Shown: in pieces, positions 1 through 7,482 of the stretch
Position numbering within the stretch: position 1 is the stretch's first letter
Layout of the letters: each line of letters starts with the position of its first letter
Translations under genes and position numbers: made by a program
The notes under the pieces: model-generated
Database searches by the model: none
What the model saw: the letters and a program-made list of their open reading frames with translations, nothing else
Told to the model about the DNA's origin: nothing
Assembly: GCA_910577495.1 (NCBI GenBank)
Contig: CAJTML010000031.1
Span: 1 to 18,312 of the forward strand
DNA: 18,312 nt
From: an uncultured Eggerthellaceae bacterium
Lineage (GTDB): Bacteria > Actinomycetota > Coriobacteriia > Coriobacteriales > Eggerthellaceae
Reading direction: 5' to 3'

Positions 1-191
1 GCGGCGAGGCGAGAGGCTATGGCGGTTTGACTACCAGTCAGAATGTCACAGCTCCAAAACAAAGTTCAATGAGGAGGATGCAGACCTGTGTTTGACTACC
101 AGTCAGAATGTCACAGCTCCAAAACACCGTCCTCAAGGGTATCCTGGCAAACCTTGTTTGACTACCAGTCAGAATGTCACAGCTCCAAAAC
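1..191 (-). CRISPR. Type II-A CRISPR array, leader-proximal end
   Basis: Three identical 36-bp repeats lie at 25-60, 90-125 and 156-191. They are separated by spacers of 29 bp (61-89) and 30 bp (126-155), and 24 bp of a third spacer run off the left edge. On the minus strand the repeat begins GTTTTGGAGCTGTG and ends GTAGTCAAAC, the usual type II-A polarity, so the array is transcribed leftwards in the same direction as the cas genes. The copy at 156-191 is therefore the first repeat next to the leader, and the two complete spacers are the youngest. The array continues outside the window, so its total length is unknown. The anti-repeat at 6371-6408 matches this repeat. Confidence 0.97.
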
Positions 192-927
192 CGTTGGAAC
201 TAAATCTTCCCAGCGTGGAAGACGGAAATTCGGACTGGCCAGATTTAAAACTCTCTAATAAGTCCTGATCAATATATAAAACTTGTTCGTTCGCAAAACA
301 CTCTTGAGTCGACAATCCCTCCAAAAACAAGGACTCTATTTCTAAGAAAATTATATGACTTTGCAACTCATATAACTCTCTTTCACTCAAAAAAGTTCGC
401 AAATTCACGAAAATCAAGACCAGATTGAGGCTCAAATCTGATACATAATTAACAAAACTTATGAGGTTGTCAAAGAGCGATATTTGCGCAGAATGCGACG
501 CCGCAAACCCGAAAGCTTTCAGGTAATTACGCAGATCCCATTCTAGTCCAAACTCATAATCACCGTACAATTGAAACTCAAGAATGGCTAGCTTTGAATC
601 AATTTCTTGCCGCAGAGCTTCAACTTCTCCCCTTAACTCTTCATCCTCAAAAAGTAACCCCTTCATTCTGTCGAAAAGAGCCGAGCTCAGTCGCCTATCA
701 TTCCAAGGTAGATCAAAAGGGTTTGCGATAACCAATAAAGTATCATTCGGCTTTTTTTCTACTCCATCTATCCAAATCGTATAAGGCTCTTCAGCATCGC
801 GCCCCACACCCGAACAAAGAGAATTACAGACACGGCCAAACAACACACTGTTCTCTATATAAAGCGTTGTGGCTTTGATGTGTGATGTTTCTATCGGTGT
901 CTCTATCCCATCAAAAACCAGTCTCAC
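169..927 (-). CDS. csn2: CRISPR adaptation protein Csn2, ending inside the first repeat
   Basis: This is a 252-residue protein at the position and with the N-terminal style of Csn2, the ring-forming, DNA-end-binding protein that works with Cas1, Cas2 and Cas9 in type II-A spacer acquisition. It is slightly longer than the roughly 220-residue short Csn2 form. The start codon is GTG (925-927), overlapping the cas2 stop by 4 nt; no strong ribosome-binding site is seen, so translation is probably coupled. The last seven residues (GFGAVTF, with part of the first codon upstream) and the TGA stop at 169-171 are encoded by the CRISPR repeat at 156-191. The array leader must then lie within the 3' part of this gene. 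Identity rests on locus order and general resemblance, not on a catalytic motif. Confidence 0.88.
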   Translation of the reverse strand: MRLVFDGIETPIETSHIKATTLYIENSVLFGRVCNSLCSGVGRDAEEPYTIWIDGVEKKPNDTLLVIANPFDLPWNDRRLSSALFDRMKGLLFEDEELRGEVEALRQEIDSKLAILEFQLYGDYEFGLEWDLRNYLKAFGFAASHSAQISLFDNLISFVNYVSDLSLNLVLIFVNLRTFLSERELYELQSHIIFLEIESLFLEGLSTQECFANEQVLYIDQDLLESFKSGQSEFPSSTLGRFSSNGFGAVTF

Positions 928-1262
928 AAAACCACGAACTCTTCCATTGTGTCAACTTCATCATATGCCTCACGATTACCAGTTATGTAATCCATAGTTG
1001 CAAATTGTTTTTCCGTAATCTTTAGCACCTGGATAAGCCCCTCCGAAGGTCTGGTCTTACGCAATCGCATAATGGTTGCGCCTGCTGCGCCATCATTAAC
1101 TACCAGCTTCACATACACCGATTCCTGCAACATAAGAAAGCCGTCTTTAATGAGGTGCTTTCTAAAAAGACGGTATGCCTTTCTTTGTGCCGCAGTCTCC
1201 ACCGGTAGATCAAAAAACACGAGTAGTCTCATATATCGTACCCTTGAGCTAGTCATTGTCAT
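924..1262 (-). CDS. cas2: CRISPR-associated endonuclease Cas2
   Basis: Cas2 is the dimeric bridge of the Cas1-Cas2 integrase that inserts new spacers. The 112-residue length is usual for type II Cas2. The ferredoxin-like first strand MRLLVFFDLPV is clear, with the conserved Asp at residue 18, followed by the family features RKAYRLFRKHL and ESVYVKL and the late segment LKITEKQFA. The ATG at 1262 overlaps the cas1 stop by 4 nt. A second ATG at 1232, starting exactly at MRLL, has a better-placed AAGGG. The RYM residues before MRLL resemble the N-terminus of streptococcal Cas2, so the longer start is preferred. The 3' end overlaps csn2 by 4 nt. Confidence 0.95.
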   Translation of the reverse strand: MTMTSSRVRYMRLLVFFDLPVETAAQRKAYRLFRKHLIKDGFLMLQESVYVKLVVNDGAAGATIMRLRKTRPSEGLIQVLKITEKQFATMDYITGNREAYDEVDTMEEFVVL

Positions 1263-2137
1263 AAAAGCCTAAATGATTCGATTTCCTCTACTGCAATCTT
1301 TTTATTCAGAGCATTCAAACACTGTTGGACGTAGCAAGAGATAACAGAATTTAATCTATAAGTACCTTCCTTATAATACGCTGCAACATTTCCAAGATCA
1401 GCCAAAACACGCTTCATGTCAGAGTCAAAATCCACCGTCAGATTATCTACAACCAATCTATCAACAGCGACCCTAAATGGCTCCATCAAATCACACGCTA
1501 AGTTAAACTGATTGAACTCATTGCGGTGACAGACTCCAATCTGAGTTAATACTCCACGAGAAACAATTTCCCGATTCACGATTGACAACAAAACTGCGTA
1601 CCCATAATTAAGAGCAGCATTAGTAGAAGTATCGTCATCGCGCGAGAATTCCGAACCGAATAAAGCCGAAAAATAAACCCTTGCAGCATGCGCTTCCCTG
1701 TTGGTTGTGTCGCCAGATCGAACTTCAGAGACAGCAGTTTGTAGTTGCTTGGCAGCCAGCTCATAGTCTCGCTCAGCAAGAAACTGGCGTTGCATTTCTA
1801 TTTTGTCTTTCACGATGTGCTGCCATACACGCTTTTTTATAGGTTCACCCCATGCTATCTGTTCAGCGATTCTTTTACTGGTATTATGCGCGCCATACAG
1901 CGGCAAATATTGCCCAATAGGATTATGCGCATCATCGCTTACGACCAAAGAAATCTTATTCTTCGACAATTCCGCCATCAAATATGCGCTGATAAATACT
2001 TGCATCGTGTGCAAGATTATTGTCGATATCTCTGAAAGATGGATCTTGGCCGTATCGTCTTCTTTGCGCACAACCATATATCCGCTTTTATACGACAGAC
2101 GGCAAGGGCTTTCTATAAAAACTGTTCTAAAGGCCAA
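1259..2137 (-). CDS. cas1: CRISPR-associated integrase Cas1 (type II)
   Basis: This is the metal-dependent integrase subunit that joins prespacers to the leader-repeat junction. At 292 residues it matches type II Cas1. Three metal ligands can be placed: Glu148 in NREAHAARVYF, His204 in GVCHRNEFNQFN and Glu219 in ACDLMEPFR. The start codon is TTG at 2135-2137, overlapping the cas9 stop by 11 nt, with an AAAGGCGG ribosome-binding site about 7 nt upstream inside the end of cas9. The overlap and order support co-translation with cas9 and cas2. The protein appears intact. Confidence 0.97.
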   Translation of the reverse strand: MAFRTVFIESPCRLSYKSGYMVVRKEDDTAKIHLSEISTIILHTMQVFISAYLMAELSKNKISLVVSDDAHNPIGQYLPLYGAHNTSKRIAEQIAWGEPIKKRVWQHIVKDKIEMQRQFLAERDYELAAKQLQTAVSEVRSGDTTNREAHAARVYFSALFGSEFSRDDDTSTNAALNYGYAVLLSIVNREIVSRGVLTQIGVCHRNEFNQFNLACDLMEPFRVAVDRLVVDNLTVDFDSDMKRVLADLGNVAAYYKEGTYRLNSVISCYVQQCLNALNKKIAVEEIESFRLL

Positions 2138-5100
2138 TATGCGTCCGCCTTTCGAACATACCCGTCACAGATTGATCAATAATATCAACCCCGGACTCAC
2201 TTGCGAGCTTTTCGAAGGTTATCCTCATGCAGCCTAGGGCTTTTCCTAGCTTCATGGCGGCTAAATTGATCATATTAGTTTTCGCATTAGTAATCGCAAT
2301 TAAGCTCAGAAGGATCTTCTCCTTATCCTGCAAACTGCATTCTGCGTACTCTAAATCCCACTCACCAATCTTTAATGCACTTGCAAGTCGCGGCGCATAT
2401 TTTTTCATGCCCGTACACACGCAGTCATACAGATACGCGATCTCTTCATCAGTCGCTGGGTATTTGTTAGTCTTTTCTTCATCAAGATCCAAAACAATTC
2501 GCGCCAGAATACCTGTCTCGTATTGATCAAAGGCTAGTTCAATACCATTGCGAACCTCTTTTTTGCCCGTGATATATAGACGAGAACCCTGCGTTTCAAT
2601 GAGCTGATACTTATAAATCTTAGACCGAACTACTCGCCTGAATTCAGAACCCACTTCTTGAGCAAGACCTTGGGCATACACTTCAAGCGCACTCGGATCA
2701 CTTGCAAGAGCTGCAGCAACACTTACGGGCACAGGAGCAAATTCAAATATAGATTTACCTTTTGACTCTGCTTCATATACAAAGAAGTAAGCGAATTGTT
2801 CACGTGAATAACTGCCGTACTTCTTCGGATCAAGTCCTTTTTTGAGCGGAAGCTTGAGCTGATCCTTTTTCTTTCCATCATGCGGCGAATAAATCGTTGC
2901 ATCCCAGAACGCACCGCTTGTTTCTTCGGGCATGCGTGAGATGTAGCATTGACGGTAATTGAGGTATTTGCGGATTCGTGCAATCTCAAAATCAGCATCC
3001 CAAATATCGCCGTTTTCGAAAATCTCGCCAGTTTCCTTATCGAAGCGCGTCTTCATGAAGCTGGACATAACAAACGAGGTTCCGTATGGCATATGCCCAC
3101 TTTTCACGTGCTGCTGCTCATCCTGGATATATCGACGCATCAGATGCTGATACTTGAGCGGATTTTCATGCATTTCCGGGTAACGCAGCTGAATAAAACG
3201 CCCGATTTGACAAGCTAACAATGCATCATGTGCATGATGAAAATCATTTGCCTCACGGCACTTCGGGAAATCCGCCTTTTCGCGGAGTTCGTGGCTCAAG
3301 TCTGCCTTCACTGATACAACCTGCGTATCAGGATATTTAGCTTTTAGCATCGTTTGAACCGTTTTTATACTTTGGCTGGTCTCAACAATTTGCCTGTTGA
3401 TAAAGCCTTTGAGCTGCTTATCGCGAATTTCCGAACGCAGTAAATTATTAAACTTCTTATCACCAATCAGTTTTGCGTCGTGTAGCGCTCTCCAATATGA
3501 CTTCATCTTCGTTCGAACGTCTTGCGGGAGGAGCATCTGATCAGACTTGCGCTGATTTTCCTCCGCCAGAACAAGTGCTTTATTCTCATAACTGTCATCC
3601 TTGATATAGGATTGCGGCAGAATATGATCAACTTGATATTTTGAAAGCTGATCAATATCAAGCGGCTTCCCAGAATACAGCGATTTTCCTCCCTGCATGA
3701 AATAGAGCGTTAGTTTCTCCGTGAGATTACCGCCGTGCTCTTTGAGCTCCTCATCAAGCTTTTGATTCCAGAACTCCGAACCAGAATCTTTAAGCGACTT
3801 AAGCTGCGCCTTCAGGCTCTCTTTTCGGCTAGTCGTACGCTTTCCTTTTTTATCCTCGTCATCAGATCGCGCCACTTCAATATAAATATTGTTTGGAGCA
3901 TGACCAACTATGCCAACAATTTCATCCGCAATGCTCAGCACCTGATTGATTGAGCGCCGAATAGCAGGAGATCCAGGCAAGTCTTCCAAAGCCAGAGAGT
4001 TGCCATCCTTCATTTTCTCAGCATTAATGCTGTCTACAATGCCCTGGAAATCAAGCTTATCATCACGCAAAGCTTCCATCAAAACCATGGCCTTGCCAAT
4101 CTGACCATTGTTTTGGTTGCCTTCACGCAAGATATCCATGAGAGAAAACTCACCGTTATCGGTCTGCGTTTTGATGCCCGTCAAAAACTTCTTTGACAGT
4201 TTTCCCCAACCGGTAAACCGTTTCTGACAAATGCGCTTAATCTGGGCGTCATCAAGCCTATCGCCATAGGTTTCTTTCAATTTCTGACGCAAGATATCTC
4301 GATCTTCGAAAAGCGTATTCCAAAGAATAATTTGCTCAATCATGGGATAGTCAGACTCGGGAATCTCATCAACACCAAAAACGTCTTTCTTGAAGAACAG
4401 ATACGACGACAGCCTTGATTCGAAACCTTTATCTCCTTGCCCGCCACTCGTGTGAACATGCGAGTTATTGCGATTTTTGGCCATCCAGTCATTGACTTTG
4501 CTATACGAAACGCTGCCGTTCTTGAATAAATCCTCAAAGATGCCATCACGATCGCTATAGTCAAAACGATACGATTTGTCCCTATCTTCGGTATAGTGAG
4601 CGCCATTCAGCTCATTGCGAACACAAAACTCTTCATACAAAAGCGAGCATTTCGGCAATACGGGTTCACCCTGCAAGTACGTGCACATGCCAGTCATGCG
4701 CTTGATAAAACGCTCGGCACTTTCGTTCTTGTCAATAATCTCTTCCCAGTTCCAGGGATAAATCTTTTCGTTTTCCTTGCCTTCAAGACGAACCGACCAG
4801 GCAAATCTCGGCTCACCATCTTCCTTGTCGTTAGCTTTACGCGCGTTCACCCGCGTAAGCGGTCCCACATAATAAGGAATGCGGAAAGAAACGAGCGAGT
4901 TAAGCTTGTCCCTGTCAGCCTCCAGGAAAGGATAGTATTTCTTTTGCCTATCAATGATGTCATTCATTTCTTCAAGGTGAAGTTGGAAAGGAATCGCACC
5001 ATTGTCGCTGGTTTTAAGTCTGCGCAAGAAGCGTTCGTTCTCAAACTCTTCCATCATGCACAGATAACGAGAGTCCCCCACTGCCTCCGTTCCAGCAAAA

Positions 5101-6332
5101 AGCTTTTCAACGTCCTTGCGGAAATCATCATATGAGCGCTTACGCATCTCGTTGTACAGCGTATAACCAGCTGCTTTCTCAACATTGTATTTTGGCTTTT
5201 CACCTGGATAAAGCTTCTCGTACAGCTCGCCTCGGAAAAACTCATTGTACTTATCAGGACAATACTCGCGCACAAGATCTTTGAGCGTGCGAAGGTCGTC
5301 TCGGTATTTTTCGTACTCCTTAACCTTGTTCGCAGAAATAGTCTGGTTGGGAGCCATACTCAAAATCTCTTGGAGTACATACGAAGAATAAACACGCTTG
5401 ACCGCATTAAACAGTGGTAACGATTCGTCAGAAAGAGCCTCTTCTAAAGCTTCAACCTGATCATCTTTTGAAAGGTAAATGTTGGTGGTGACGCTTTCAG
5501 GTTTTTCTTCGACCACATAAAATACGTGCGCAAATTCGGATTTTGCTCCAACAAGAGATCCAGCAAGCGCTTTCGCCATTCTTCCAAGCGTATTTTTATC
5601 GTATTGGTCAGCATTTTCACCGACTTGCAGACCAAGCAGTGGCACGACCTGTTCTCGCAACTGAGTCTTGGATGCCTGTGTCTGCTTGAGAACCTCACAG
5701 ATTTGATCACAGTTTTCTTCTGCAGAACAGAGAATTCCCTGCGCCTCACACCATTCGGCCAACGTATAGCAGAACTCTTCAATTGAATCATCAACGCTGG
5801 CGTTACGCGCACAAAGCGTTTTGTTGTCTTGTTGCAAGAAGTTTCCACGGTGCTTAACGATGTTGTGAAAAGCCAGATAGATAAGTCGAAGATCAGCTTT
5901 CTCGTCGCTTTCCGTCAAATAGTGGCGAAGATGATAGATGGTTGGGAATTTCTCATAGTAATCAACTTCTGTGAAGTCTTCATTGTTGAAGAATGGCCAA
6001 AGGTGCTCACTCTGTCCTTCTTGGCGATCCTCTTTCAAAAGTCGTGACTGATTAAGGCGGATGAATAATTCTGGATCAAGCTCATTCATTTCAGAGGCGA
6101 AAAGACCTTGCAAAAGATCAAGCCTCTGACGGCGTCTATCATAGCGACGACGCTGCCCTCTGTGGACGCGAGCTTCAGCTGCTTTCTGAGCTTCTGGGAA
6201 AAGCCTACTTCCCCACGTGGGCTTTTTATTGAAATGACAAAGCGCACCTTTACTATCAGTTACGCACCAACCAACTGAATTAGTGCCAATGTCGAACGAA
6301 ATGTTATAGTCACCCACGTTTCGAAGATTCAT
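2127..6332 (-). CDS. cas9: Type II-A CRISPR effector nuclease Cas9
   Basis: This is the RNA-guided DNA endonuclease, acting with crRNA and tracrRNA in interference and also in choosing PAM-adjacent prespacers. It has 1401 residues, close to streptococcal Cas9. RuvC-I contains SFDIGTNSVGW with Asp14, followed by an Arg-rich bridge helix (about 47-77) and a recognition lobe containing AFHNIVKHRGNFL. RuvC-II has IYIEVARSD with Glu819. The HNH domain has VDHILPQ with Asp902 and His903, then Asn917 and Asn926. RuvC-III has HHAHDALLACQ with Asp1036, and the PAM-interacting C-terminus is full length. All catalytic residues are present, so the enzyme is probably active. The ATG at 6332 has an AAAGGAAAG ribosome-binding site. 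Base composition looks AT-richer than metH and cysS. Confidence 0.98.
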   Translation of the reverse strand: MNLRNVGDYNISFDIGTNSVGWCVTDSKGALCHFNKKPTWGSRLFPEAQKAAEARVHRGQRRRYDRRRQRLDLLQGLFASEMNELDPELFIRLNQSRLLKEDRQEGQSEHLWPFFNNEDFTEVDYYEKFPTIYHLRHYLTESDEKADLRLIYLAFHNIVKHRGNFLQQDNKTLCARNASVDDSIEEFCYTLAEWCEAQGILCSAEENCDQICEVLKQTQASKTQLREQVVPLLGLQVGENADQYDKNTLGRMAKALAGSLVGAKSEFAHVFYVVEEKPESVTTNIYLSKDDQVEALEEALSDESLPLFNAVKRVYSSYVLQEILSMAPNQTISANKVKEYEKYRDDLRTLKDLVREYCPDKYNEFFRGELYEKLYPGEKPKYNVEKAAGYTLYNEMRKRSYDDFRKDVEKLFAGTEAVGDSRYLCMMEEFENERFLRRLKTSDNGAIPFQLHLEEMNDIIDRQKKYYPFLEADRDKLNSLVSFRIPYYVGPLTRVNARKANDKEDGEPRFAWSVRLEGKENEKIYPWNWEEIIDKNESAERFIKRMTGMCTYLQGEPVLPKCSLLYEEFCVRNELNGAHYTEDRDKSYRFDYSDRDGIFEDLFKNGSVSYSKVNDWMAKNRNNSHVHTSGGQGDKGFESRLSSYLFFKKDVFGVDEIPESDYPMIEQIILWNTLFEDRDILRQKLKETYGDRLDDAQIKRICQKRFTGWGKLSKKFLTGIKTQTDNGEFSLMDILREGNQNNGQIGKAMVLMEALRDDKLDFQGIVDSINAEKMKDGNSLALEDLPGSPAIRRSINQVLSIADEIVGIVGHAPNNIYIEVARSDDEDKKGKRTTSRKESLKAQLKSLKDSGSEFWNQKLDEELKEHGGNLTEKLTLYFMQGGKSLYSGKPLDIDQLSKYQVDHILPQSYIKDDSYENKALVLAEENQRKSDQMLLPQDVRTKMKSYWRALHDAKLIGDKKFNNLLRSEIRDKQLKGFINRQIVETSQSIKTVQTMLKAKYPDTQVVSVKADLSHELREKADFPKCREANDFHHAHDALLACQIGRFIQLRYPEMHENPLKYQHLMRRYIQDEQQHVKSGHMPYGTSFVMSSFMKTRFDKETGEIFENGDIWDADFEIARIRKYLNYRQCYISRMPEETSGAFWDATIYSPHDGKKKDQLKLPLKKGLDPKKYGSYSREQFAYFFVYEAESKGKSIFEFAPVPVSVAAALASDPSALEVYAQGLAQEVGSEFRRVVRSKIYKYQLIETQGSRLYITGKKEVRNGIELAFDQYETGILARIVLDLDEEKTNKYPATDEEIAYLYDCVCTGMKKYAPRLASALKIGEWDLEYAECSLQDKEKILLSLIAITNAKTNMINLAAMKLGKALGCMRITFEKLASESGVDIIDQSVTGMFERRTHIGL

Positions 6333-6355
6333 ATCTTTCCTTTCGCTTGCCTCTG

Positions 6356-6364
6356 TGTTACAGT
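6356..6364 (+). promoter_or_regulatory. Candidate extended -10 promoter of the tracrRNA
   Basis: TGTTACAGT (TGn followed by TACAGT) on the plus strand predicts a start near 6371, exactly where the anti-repeat begins. No clear -35 is present, as is common with extended -10 promoters. It overlaps the opposing cas9 -10 because TTACAGTAA is nearly palindromic. Confidence 0.45.
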
Positions 6365-6387
6365 AAGCACGTCTTGATACCAGTCAA
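6360..6387 (-). promoter_or_regulatory. Candidate cas operon promoter inside the anti-repeat
   Basis: On the minus strand TTGACT (6382-6387) and TACTGT (6360-6365) are separated by 16 nt. This would start transcription near 6353 and leave a short leader of about 20 nt carrying the cas9 ribosome-binding site. The -35 element is part of the tracrRNA anti-repeat. A second possible -10, TATACT at 6542-6547, lacks a good -35. Confidence 0.45.
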
Positions 6388-6495
6388 GATGTCACAGCGA
6401 GTCAAAATAAAGACTTAGTCTTAAATGTCCCATCTGGGACGCCCCGTAGGGGGCAAACCTTGACTCACCAAGAGCCCTTCGGGGCTCTTTTGTTT
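6371..6495 (+). ncRNA. tracrRNA: tracrRNA
   Basis: This is the trans-activating RNA that pairs with the crRNA repeat, guides RNase III processing and is bound by Cas9. The anti-repeat is at about 6371-6408: AUGUCACAGC (6389-6398) pairs perfectly with GCUGUGACAU of the repeat. CCAGUC (6380-6385) pairs further up, and UCAAAAU forms the lower stem with GUUUU, leaving a bulge. Downstream are a nexus hairpin (AAGAC, UUA, GUCUU; 6410-6422), a GUCCC/GGGAC hairpin (6427-6440), a GCCCC/GGGGC hairpin (6441-6454) and a terminator hairpin (6470-6489). The gene is divergent from cas9. The 5' end is inferred from the promoter candidate; the 3' end is set by the terminator. Confidence 0.92.
6470..6495 (+). 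terminator. Intrinsic terminator of the tracrRNA
   Basis: An 8-bp stem AAGAGCCC/GGGCTCTT with a TTCG tetraloop is followed by a T-rich tail on the plus strand. It may double as the last tracrRNA hairpin. The minus strand has no T-tract, so it should not stop leftward transcription. Confidence 0.9.
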
Positions 6496-6510
6496 CTTCG
6501 ACAATCCCTC

Positions 6511-6640
6511 TCAAACCTTGACCGAATCAACAGTTCGTACCAGTATAACTAATGCAATAGTACGAGGGTGTCCCAACCTTGGACATTTTGATAAAAAAAA
6601 TCGGAATTTCTTAAAACAGCCTGTTCAGAAACGTTTTAAA
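6511..6640. other. AT-rich intergenic stretch with inverted repeats, no gene seen
   Basis: This sequence lies between the tracrRNA terminator and the terminator of the hydrolase gene. It contains a dyad TCGTAC (6535-6540) and GTACGA (6560-6565) enclosing AGTATAACT, which reads as a -10-like element on both strands. It also has an A8 run near 6595 and a second inverted repeat TTAAAAC (6611-6617) / GTTTTAA (6633-6639). An open frame crossing it from 6518 has no coding look. It may hold a distal cas promoter or a small RNA. Confidence 0.35.
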
Positions 6641-6643
6641 AGC

Positions 6644-6675
6644 AAAAAGCGTCCGACCCAAACAAGCCGGACGCT
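6644..6675 (-). terminator. Intrinsic terminator after the cysteine hydrolase gene
   Basis: The stem AGCGTCCG (6648-6655) / CGGACGCT (6668-6675) has a 12-nt loop and is followed on the minus strand by TTTTT and then a T-rich tail. It lies 28 nt past the stop of the hydrolase gene. Confidence 0.88.
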
Positions 6676-6702
6676 TCGTAAAGCTAGTCTATTGTTGGCA
6701 CA

Positions 6703-7296
6703 CTACCCCAGATACTCCAGCACCTTGTCGGTGGTGACCACGCGCGAGTCATAGCAGCGCGTAAAGTATTCAAGTCCTGCCTCCTGGGTGCCAATCAAAA
6801 ACGTCGCACACGCGTCTGCCGGAACGATGCTCTTATACGTCCTGAAGTAGGCGCCTGCAAGCGTTTGCAGCACGCAGATGTTGGTGTCAGCGCCAAACGC
6901 AATCAGCGTGTCCACACCCAGCTCACGCAACAGCAAATCCAGATCCGTTTGGAAGAACCCATCGTAGCGACGCTTCGGTACCACGAAATCCCCTTCGCTC
7001 ACCCCAAGGCGCGCAAGCGGTTGTGCTGCATCGGTATCCTTGATGCCGTGTTCGCCCCATAGCTCAAGCTCTTTATCAACGCCTGGCAAATGCGCATCGC
7101 AGCTAAAGATCACCGGCACGCCGGCTTTGCGCGCGGCTGCACAAATACACACAGCATTCTGAGCCATTTCGCCAAGACCAGGCAAAACGTCCCCATCTCC
7201 ACCCAAAATGTCAATGACTAACACGGCGGTTTTCGCCAAATCAATCTCATCAGACTGCTGCCAAGCGGTCGTTTGTGCCTGCGGTAAGTATGTCAT
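6703..7296 (-). CDS. Isochorismatase-family cysteine hydrolase
   Basis: This is a cytosolic hydrolase of the isochorismatase/nicotinamidase superfamily, acting on an amide or related small substrate by a cysteine nucleophile. The catalytic triad can be placed in its 197 residues: Asp29 (VLVIDILGG), Lys108 (VVPKRRYDGFF) and Cys141 in the signature GADTNICV. Asp67 and His69 could help form a metal site, as in nicotinamidases, but the family signature alone does not fix the substrate. The ATG has an AAAGGGG ribosome-binding site. It is monocistronic, ending in a terminator at 6644-6675, and has no evident functional link to the CRISPR locus. Confidence 0.9.
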   Translation of the reverse strand: MTYLPQAQTTAWQQSDEIDLAKTAVLVIDILGGDGDVLPGLGEMAQNAVCICAAARKAGVPVIFSCDAHLPGVDKELELWGEHGIKDTDAAQPLARLGVSEGDFVVPKRRYDGFFQTDLDLLLRELGVDTLIAFGADTNICVLQTLAGAYFRTYKSIVPADACATFLIGTQEAGLEYFTRCYDSRVVTTDKVLEYLG

Positions 7297-7398
7297 GGTG
7301 CCCCTTTCGTGCGCGAATGCGCTGGTGGATGCGTGAATGATTGTTGATCAGTTTACGTGTTGATTATTGCCAAAGGGTTTCCGCCGCGCGCTCGTGCA

Positions 7399-7428
7399 CA
7401 AAAAAGCCGGCGAGTTGTCCGCCGGCTT
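7399..7428 (-). terminator. Intrinsic terminator after the 98-residue gene
   Basis: The stem AGCCGGCG (7405-7412) / CGCCGGCT (7420-7427) with a 7-nt loop is followed by six T on the minus strand. It separates the small gene from the hydrolase gene. Confidence 0.9.
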
Positions 7429-7482
7429 ACACGTTTCTGTGAGCATGCGCTCTATGAAGTTGTCCGTTTACAACAAGTGGCG

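Noticed and set aside
309..321. 13-nt match TCGACAATCCCTC between csn2 and the region at 6498-6510
   Set aside because: A few 13-mer matches are expected by chance in a window this long, and the flanks do not match.
6518..6754. Plus-strand open frame of 78 codons after the tracrRNA
   Set aside because: It has no ribosome-binding site, crosses the hydrolase terminator and runs into the end of that gene on the other strand. Its composition is not protein-like.
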